Below are positions 59,217 through 64,000 of a stretch of 64,000 nucleotides of DNA, piece after piece. A model generated the notes under the pieces. The model did no database searches. It saw only the letters and a program-made list of their open reading frames with translations, and was not told where the DNA came from. The number at the start of each line of letters is the position of its first letter. The stretch's first letter is position 1. This DNA is from Bacteroidales bacterium 52_46 (GTDB lineage: Bacteria; Bacteroidota; Bacteroidia; Bacteroidales; Muribaculaceae), in NCBI GenBank assembly GCA_001915385.1, contig MNQK01000034.1:137520-201519 (forward strand). Direction: 5' to 3'. The position numbers and the translations under genes are program-made.

Positions 59217-59533
59217 TGCAGACCTCCTTTCTCCGTAAGTGCGGCTTCAAGAGCCGATACACGTTCGCCAAGCGAATGAACAAACTCATCGCGGTTCATT
59301 GTCGGCTGTGGGTGGTTCTTAATCCATTCCTGAACGAATATCGGCATCGGCTCCATTCTATAATCAATAGTGACGATTGGATAGCTCGTAATATGGTACG
59401 TTTTAATTTGGTTAGATTTAGGATATACCTGCTCTACATTGCTATACCCATTTTCGGACATCAAATCGATTACAGCATTGTTCCAATCTTCCTTGCAGAA
59501 GAACCGCTGCCCTTTGGTTTCTTTCCCTTTCAT
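59213..59533 (-). CDS. Hypothetical 106-aa protein
   Basis: MKGKETKGQRFFCKEDWNNAVID; alpha/beta, ending LTEKGGLQ with the next gene's ribosome site. Conserved-looking but of unknown role. Confidence 0.55.
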   Translation of the reverse strand: MKGKETKGQRFFCKEDWNNAVIDLMSENGYSNVEQVYPKSNQIKTYHITSYPIVTIDYRMEPMPIFVQEWIKNHPQPTMNRDEFVHSLGERVSALEAALTEKGGLQ

Positions 59534-59772
59534 CGCAGACCTCCTTTCTCGATATAATCTTGCGCTCGGCGAATGGCTTTATCCCTAAGCCACGAAGTAT
59601 CGACGCTCCATGCACCACTTGTGTAGCCAATATATTCGCGTTTGCCGTTTGGAAGCCTGAGATAGACAGTAGCATACTCAATAGTGTTCGGCATACAAAG
59701 AGGCATAAAACGCCTATCGTAGGTTATCTCAACGCGGTAGCCGTGGCGGTTGATTTCTGATTCTGTCTTCAT
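59530..59772 (-). CDS. Hypothetical 80-aa protein
   Basis: From ATG 59772 (MKTESEINRHGYRVEITYD) after GAAAGGAGGTCGACG. Beta-rich middle (EYATVYLRLPNGKREYIGY), then a helix, ending YIEKGGLR. Unknown. Confidence 0.55.
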   Translation of the reverse strand: MKTESEINRHGYRVEITYDRRFMPLCMPNTIEYATVYLRLPNGKREYIGYTSGAWSVDTSWLRDKAIRRAQDYIEKGGLR

Positions 59773-59785
59773 CGTCGACCTCCTT

Positions 59786-60004
59786 TCAAATGAACGATGT
59801 ATCACGACTCAGACGCGACTTACTCCTCACCGATAGCTGTTCTTCCGATAGTCCGCCAATGAGGTCTTCCGTTATCGACATCATGAATCTTACAAAGATG
59901 TCTGCTGCTCTTTCCTCGGCTGCGAGTTGGGCCTCCCTATCTGGAATTAGGGCATCTTCCCGCACAAACCCCTCAAAGGGGCAATTGTTTGTTTTCTGTT
60001 CCAT
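59786..60004 (-). CDS. Hypothetical 72-aa protein
   Basis: MEQKTNNCPFEGFVREDALIP, then a helical AEERAADIFVRFMMSITEDLI. Near the head of the leftward operon. Its end lies beside the ribosome site of the next gene. Unknown. Confidence 0.55.
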   Translation of the reverse strand: MEQKTNNCPFEGFVREDALIPDREAQLAAEERAADIFVRFMMSITEDLIGGLSEEQLSVRSKSRLSRDTSFI

Positions 60005-60015
60005 TCTGCAAGCAT

Positions 60016-60174
60016 TTAGATAGTTGTTGATAATGTTGAATGGAACACGGCGAGGTTGTTTACTCGGCGTTGTTTTACACCGCTACGCTTGGTGGCTGCT
60101 TTCCGCAGTTTTGCTCCGCGTAGAGCCGTACGATTGTACGACTCCCGGAGCTTGCTTGTTAAGGTTTCTTTCAT
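60016..60174 (-). CDS. Small basic 52-aa protein
   Basis: MKETLTSKLRESYNRTALRG, then KLRKAATKRSGVKQRRVNN: strongly basic, perhaps nucleic-acid binding. ATG at 60174. First full gene after the structured leader. Confidence 0.5.
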   Translation of the reverse strand: MKETLTSKLRESYNRTALRGAKLRKAATKRSGVKQRRVNNLAVFHSTLSTTI

Positions 60175-60180
60175 TGTATA

Positions 60181-60239
60181 GAGCAAGTTTATGAAAGATT
60201 ACAGGCAATAGAAAAACGGCATTGCCTTTCCCGTTGCTC
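60181..60239 (-). other. Hairpin in the leader of the 57-60 kb operon
   Basis: AGAGCAA (60181-60187) pairs with TTGCTCT (60233-60239), enclosing GGCAAT/ATTGCC. It lies just upstream of the 60174 start. Confidence 0.5.
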
Positions 60240-60257
60240 TACATACCAAATGGCAGT

Positions 60258-60362
60258 CTACGCATCCATTACAGATACGATACGGGGGTACAATGCCGCG
60301 TATTTCGCGTTAGGATATAAAAATACCGCTAACGGTTCGCAAGCGGTTAACTTGACCGCCAT
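60258..60362 (-). CDS. Possible leader peptide, 34 aa
   Basis: ATG 60362 lies about 12 bases after the expected transcript start and opens 34 codons (MAVKLTACEPLAVFLYPNA). The following RNA holds hairpins. It may be an upstream regulatory ORF; an overlapping plus-strand frame (60250-60477) is not supported by a promoter. Confidence 0.35.
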   Translation of the reverse strand: MAVKLTACEPLAVFLYPNAKYAALYPRIVSVMDA

Positions 60363-60380
60363 TCAATATGTAGAGCGGCA

Positions 60381-60412
60381 CAAAGTTAAACCATTAATTT
60401 CTAATATCCAAA
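60381..60412 (-). promoter_or_regulatory. Leftward promoter of the 57-60 kb operon
   Basis: On the minus strand TTTG (60409-60412), 20 nt, TAACTTTG (60381-60388): perfect boxes and spacing. The leader to 60174 is about 200 nt. Confidence 0.75.
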
Positions 60413-60487
60413 TTAAATTTTCAAGCGAAAAATATTTTCAAAAATTTTCGCTCATCAATTTTACTTCGCAAATTTAAACAATATCAT

Positions 60488-60583
60488 TTAATTACGCAAT
60501 AGAACTTCAAGTATTACTTCGGAAATTTTTGAAAAACATGTTTTAAAACATATTTTTCGTATAGGATAAATTAGCTAATATTG
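60488..60583. promoter_or_regulatory. Regulatory region of the second repressor gene
   Basis: TTAATTACGCAATAGAACTT at 60488-60507 closely matches a sequence at 3458-3477. A dyad ATGTTTTAAAACAT lies at 60537-60550 (operator candidate). A weak plus-strand -7 box TAATATTG is at 60576-60583, 22 nt before ATG 60605. Confidence 0.5.
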
Positions 60584-60604
60584 TAATAATTAATATAAAT
60601 CATA

Positions 60605-61066
60605 ATGAACAATCCGGTTACTATTCGAGAACGCATATTGGTATTTATCCACCATTTAGGGTTATCCATACAAACTTTTTCATACCGATGCAATTTAAGC
60701 CAAAATGCAGTGTTAAAGTTAAATGAGAACTCTCAAAATGGGACTTTTTCAAAAATATATACAACATTCCCCGAGTTAAATCCCAAGTGGCTCCAATTTG
60801 GCAATGGGGAAATGCTTCGTCCAACGGTATCAAATATATCTGATGATAAAAATTTTCAGCAAGTCACATCCGGGGATTATATAATTTTGTCTCAAGAAGA
60901 AATAAAAAACGCTATAATGGAGTTTTCAAAAGCACTTTTATTAGTTGATAAGCAAATGGGGCTATATGCAGAAAGTATCGCCCAAAAGGATGAGCAGATT
61001 TCTCGTTTACTTGCAATGGTTGAAGTAAAAGATTCCCTCATAAATAAAATTATGGATAAGCTATGA
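60605..61066 (+). CDS. Second repressor-like DNA-binding protein
   Basis: 153 residues. IRERILVFIHHLGLSIQTFSYRCNLSQNAVLKLNE reads as an XRE-like helix-turn-helix and aligns by eye with the protein at 38651. Shared later pattern: FSKIYTTFPELNPKWLQFGNGEML. C-terminal coiled coil (AQKDEQISRLLAMVEVKDSL). Divergent from the 60381 promoter, with a palindrome between; likely controls that promoter. Confidence 0.7.
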   Translation: MNNPVTIRERILVFIHHLGLSIQTFSYRCNLSQNAVLKLNENSQNGTFSKIYTTFPELNPKWLQFGNGEMLRPTVSNISDDKNFQQVTSGDYIILSQEEIKNAIMEFSKALLLVDKQMGLYAESIAQKDEQISRLLAMVEVKDSLINKIMDKL

Positions 61067-61932
61067 TATTTTGTTTTTGGTGGGCAATAGCTTTTTTGTT
61101 TGGAATGCTTTGGCAATTAATAAAAGCAATATGGTGGGTTGTATTGCTGGTTTTAATTGGCTATTGGATTTTGTCTCATACTAACGATTGGAAGCCATTG
61201 ATTAAGCGGCATTATAAGAAAATATTGCTGTTCATCGTAAGCACCGCTGTTATAGTTGTTATTGTTTGGGGATTGTCCTCTACAAAGTCAAGTAATGTAA
61301 TAGTTGAGCCGAATATCGCATCGGTTGATAGCATTATTACTGAGCCTATTGATACCGCAAAGATAATCGCAGACCAACGCAAGGATTCAATATTTGAGGG
61401 CAACATCTTTGCAGGATTGCGTTTTGGCATAAGCAAGGGAGAATACCAAAGGTTGATAAACAATTTCAAACGAGAGTACGACAATAAAATAGTGTTTCCC
61501 AATGAAAAGGGTAATGTATTGTCGTATCGCATTTCGGGGGTCGAGCCTAAGTTTTATAGAGGGAAGCTATACGCGGTCGAGGTAAAAATTGACAACCACC
61601 ATGCTTATTATGAACTTGAACCCGTATTTGAACGAAAATACGGTATTACCAAAAACAACCATTGGAAATGGCAAAATGCTGAAATTGAATTGTCATCAAG
61701 GGCGCCTCATAGCGAATCAGTTCATGACCCTACAAGTGGCACTGGAGCAAGATATAATATTAAGAAACCGGGATATACTACTATCCGTTATAGAGATTTA
61801 ACATTATATAATCTTGAACGCAAGGAGCAAATGCAAAATGACAGTATAAAGAAGGCAAAAGAGCAAGCGGCAAGAGAGAAGCGCAGACAGCGTGAGCGAG
61901 AACAGGCGGATAGGTATAAAGAAAATATTTAG
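61063..61932 (+). CDS. Membrane protein with three TM segments and charged tail
   Basis: 289 residues, overlapping the repressor by four bases. Hydrophobic segments near 2-17, 20-38 and 53-71, then a soluble domain (FEGNIFAGLRFGISKGEYQRL onward) and a very basic coiled tail (AREKRRQREREQADRYKENI). Co-transcription with a repressor points to expression in lysogens. Possible exclusion or host-modifying protein; no family known. Confidence 0.6.
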   Translation: MIFCFWWAIAFLFGMLWQLIKAIWWVVLLVLIGYWILSHTNDWKPLIKRHYKKILLFIVSTAVIVVIVWGLSSTKSSNVIVEPNIASVDSIITEPIDTAKIIADQRKDSIFEGNIFAGLRFGISKGEYQRLINNFKREYDNKIVFPNEKGNVLSYRISGVEPKFYRGKLYAVEVKIDNHHAYYELEPVFERKYGITKNNHWKWQNAEIELSSRAPHSESVHDPTSGTGARYNIKKPGYTTIRYRDLTLYNLERKEQMQNDSIKKAKEQAAREKRRQREREQADRYKENI

Positions 61933-61934
61933 AT

Positions 61935-62123
61935 ATGAGCAGACGAAATGACGATGGTTTAGGGTGTATATTTGGCTTTTTAGCCATTTTCTATATATTC
62001 AAATGGCTGACAGACAGTGCTGAGGAACTGACCCTAAAAGAATTGATATGGATTATTATAGTTTGTTTAGGTATATGCCTTGTTGGCATTGTCAGTTTCG
62101 CTATAATTAATGCTCTCACTTAA
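61935..62123 (+). CDS. Small membrane protein
   Basis: 62 residues, MSRRNDDGLGCIFGFLAIFY; TM segments near 10-24 and 38-58. Two bases after the previous stop. Unknown. Confidence 0.55.
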   Translation: MSRRNDDGLGCIFGFLAIFYIFKWLTDSAEELTLKELIWIIIVCLGICLVGIVSFAIINALT

Positions 62124-62367
62124 ACAAGGCCTTGTTCTTTATGAATAACAAAGAGAGATTGGCTACAAGCCAACAATGGACACAGTTATTGATTGGATAA
62201 GGACTGTTCAAAAGACTGACGATATAACCCCAACATCTAAATAGCCGGGGGCGGTTTTCGGGGGATTGTGGGTGTATTTAATGAAATTTTAGAGTCTTGA
62301 GAATTTCTGAATATCTGAATTTAGTTTAACATATTATTCAATTTTAACCTTTTTATTATATCAAAGT
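62124..62367. other. Intergenic region with palindrome and hairpins
   Basis: AACAAGGCCTTGTT at 62124-62137 is a perfect 14-bp palindrome right after the stop; TTGGCT/AGCCAA follows at 62159-62173. Short frames here (19 and 22 codons) look like remnants. The last 100 bases are AT-rich with no perfect promoter seen. Confidence 0.45.
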
Positions 62368-62751
62368 ATGGAACAGAATGAAAAAAATGAGAGTACGCCC
62401 GAAACAAAATCCGACAACACTGTTTTGGAAAACGGTACACCTAAAAAGCAAAAAAGCAATACTGTAAATATTAACATTCCGCTGATTATAGAAATAGCGT
62501 TTTATGTAGTTGGTGCAATATTATTGTATTTTGCATTTAAATGGTACAACAACGACCTTGAACTATGGAATAACAGTGACCCATTTATGTTCTCAGAAAA
62601 AAGATATGTAGGTGGGGACGCTTATAATTACATAATCTCGGCAGCGAGGTCTTCTGCAATTGTCACAAAGAGCTTGATTTGGACAATCCTTGGATGCAGT
62701 TCAATTATAGCAGGCCGTCTAACTTCAATACAACGTAAAAAATGCAAGTAA
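62368..62751 (+). CDS. Membrane protein, two TM segments
   Basis: 127 residues. A polar, low-complexity N-terminus (1-40), TM at about 42-60 and 96-114, with an acidic loop between. Overlaps the next gene by 10 bases. No family recognised. Confidence 0.6.
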   Translation: MEQNEKNESTPETKSDNTVLENGTPKKQKSNTVNINIPLIIEIAFYVVGAILLYFAFKWYNNDLELWNNSDPFMFSEKRYVGGDAYNYIISAARSSAIVTKSLIWTILGCSSIIAGRLTSIQRKKCK

Positions 62752-63149
62752 AAAAGCGAACTTTATATATTATATGCTCAATCGCCCTGTTGCTTGTTAT
62801 TGGCGGGATAGTTTATTACAAATACAGCGAGAAGCAAGCAAAAGTAAAAGCATTGGCAAATTCCATTGAACGGGCTTTAGACGCTTATAACCGAGAAGTT
62901 GAACGCGAGTATGATCGCATGAAAAGACAATATGAGGATTATATTGAGACTATCAAAGACAGCAGCTACTCCTTAAGTTTTCGAGAAAGATATATTCACA
63001 AGGTTTACGACTTAATAGGCTATCAGTATAGTTATGGCTATGATGCTTTCGATGTTTGGAACTTTTCGTATGAGCAGCAAAAACACGAAAAACAAGACTT
63101 GGAAATGCTGAAACTTAAGGCAACTGAAAAAGTACAAAAATCCCTATAA
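62742..63149 (+). CDS. Membrane-anchored coiled-coil protein
   Basis: 135 residues: TM anchor (TLYIICSIALLLVIGGIVYY) then a long charged helix (ALDAYNREVEREYDRMKRQY) and a tyrosine-rich stretch. Likely faces the periplasm. Pairs with the 62368 product by gene overlap. Unknown function. Confidence 0.6.
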   Translation: MQVKKRTLYIICSIALLLVIGGIVYYKYSEKQAKVKALANSIERALDAYNREVEREYDRMKRQYEDYIETIKDSSYSLSFRERYIHKVYDLIGYQYSYGYDAFDVWNFSYEQQKHEKQDLEMLKLKATEKVQKSL

Positions 63150-63336
63150 GAATAAGTTTTATATAAGCAGCCAAGAAAATGCCTCCCGCTCACGATAGCT
63201 GAATAGCCGCCGGTGGAGTCTCTCGACATTATTCCATTAAGGAGGTCAAAAGAAGTATATTATTAATCAAATTATCACAAAATCATGGATTATTTAGAGC
63301 TTGCAGCCCAAATATGTAGTTATTTGAGTGAAAATG

Positions 63337-63368
63337 TTTGGAAATAGCAACTTTTTACACTAACTTTG
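63337..63368 (+). promoter_or_regulatory. Promoter of the last gene
   Basis: TTTG 63337-63340, 20 nt, TAACTTTG 63361-63368: perfect. The gene therefore has its own transcript. Confidence 0.75.
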
Positions 63369-63391
63369 TCATAACAAAATCAATTAAAAAC

Positions 63392-63913
63392 ATGAAATTC
63401 AAACTGCCAATGTTCTCGAAGGAGTCTCTAAAAGAGTCTTCTGGATGGATTGCATTCGTTCTCGGATTGATATGCTATCTATTCGGAAATATTGTAATAT
63501 ATTTCCAATCTGACATTGCCCTAATTTGGACTAAATGTGTATTTTGGGCAGACTTACTTATTAGCATTGGAGATATTCTGTTGATTGGTGGAGTAGTAGG
63601 TTTCCTAACAAGTGTCGCTCAATGGAAAGGTGTTTTTACGGAAGAATTAACCAATGTTGTATACGGCAAGGAGCTTCTTAGTAAAAGAATTGACGTAAAG
63701 ACGATTTGGGAGAATACGACAAAGCAAATGTTCAAATATAAGTTCCATTGTATCCATCGGGAAATTTTGGATGCGATGAGCAAGTATCTTCCTAATAAAA
63801 ATGAAATTAGCTATTACGATAATTTTACCGAAGATATTGTTGTTAAATGGGCAGATAGGAACAAAGGATTAGTCTCAACCACGGAGACATTGGTCTTTGA
63901 CCATAGCACATGA
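63392..63913 (+). CDS. Two-TM membrane protein, probably truncated
   Basis: 173 residues from ATG 63392 (an upstream start at 63338 lies in the promoter). TM segments near 18-38 and 47-72, then a soluble part with TNVVYGKELLSKRIDVKTIW and YYDNFTEDIVVKW. I recall longer Bacteroidota membrane proteins with this start, so the TGA at 63911 may cut it short; the same frame is open again to about 63993. AT-rich, own promoter: a moron-type gene. Confidence 0.55.
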   Translation: MKFKLPMFSKESLKESSGWIAFVLGLICYLFGNIVIYFQSDIALIWTKCVFWADLLISIGDILLIGGVVGFLTSVAQWKGVFTEELTNVVYGKELLSKRIDVKTIWENTTKQMFKYKFHCIHREILDAMSKYLPNKNEISYYDNFTEDIVVKWADRNKGLVSTTETLVFDHST

Positions 63914-64000
63914 CAAATCTCGGTATTAAGGTCGCATCCTGATATACAGACACATACGGTGATTATCGGCAAAAACGCGTTAAAAAAGCATGAATGAAGA

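Noticed and set aside
60250..60477. Plus-strand 75-codon ORF
   Set aside because: Overlaps the leftward promoter and leader; no promoter or ribosome site of its own.
1..64000. Integrase, transposase or clear attachment sites
   Set aside because: No tyrosine or serine recombinase motif found in any frame; lysogeny is suggested only by repressor-like genes.
63990..64000. Start of a further gene (ATG 63990)
   Set aside because: Only a few codons are in the window, too little to support.

Overview
The window looks like most of a tailed phage or prophage (siphovirus-like) of a Bacteroidota host, probably Bacteroidales. Three things point there. Promoters match the Bacteroidota consensus (TTTG, 19-21 nt, TAnnTTTG). 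Many genes belong to families usual in Bacteroides-type phages: a DUF3127 SSB-like protein, YopX, a RecT-like/RecE-like pair, an M15 lysin, a MerR-like regulator and an 8-residue-repeat protein. The virion set is that of a long-tailed phage: terminase, portal, scaffold, HK97-like capsid, tail tube, frameshifted tail chaperone, a 1957-aa tape measure and a 2117-aa hub. I see no integrase and no sure attachment site, so temperate life is suggested only by two repressor-like genes with divergent or facing promoters.

Layout. 1-2.8 kb (+): small genes ending in an SF3/D5-type replication helicase. 2.85-3.5 kb: a short minus-strand gene, a structured leader and back-to-back promoters. 3.6-9.8 kb (+): early/metabolism operon with Dam-like methylase, RuvC-like resolvase, HExxH protein and SSB-like protein. 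9.8-13.3 kb (-): portal and large terminase. 13.4-25.0 kb (+): a Com-like zinc ribbon, three tRNAs (Ala, Ser, Tyr), scaffold, decoration, capsid, connectors, tail tube, tail chaperone with a -1 frameshift, then conserved virion-associated genes, interrupted by a minus-strand homing-endonuclease-like gene. 25.1-38.4 kb (-): long early operon with two DNA methylases (one frameshifted), many small proteins, replication proteins, clamp-like protein, annealing protein, exonuclease and a tRNA-like gene. 38.5-39.9 kb (+): regulator module. 39.9-57.0 kb (-): tail tip, lysis genes and tape measure. 57.2-60.2 kb (-): small-protein operon. 60.6-63.9 kb (+): second repressor and membrane proteins (accessory or lysogenic-conversion genes).

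How it fits together. The 38.5 kb regulator region has two near-consensus promoters facing each other, one for the repressor-like gene and one for the leftward early operon, a design that resembles phage 186. Late genes are split over three transcription units on both strands. All three carry copies of a roughly 45-nt hairpin (tandem AGAGCC arms and one GGCTCT arm) in or near their leaders. This repeat is the best candidate for an undescribed cis-acting RNA. Other non-coding candidates are a promoter-plus-terminator small RNA at 46.4 kb, a tRNA-like gene with an enlarged anticodon arm at 37.4 kb, and a three-way-junction leader on the endonuclease gene.

All functions are from reading motifs by eye. 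No database search or folding program was run.
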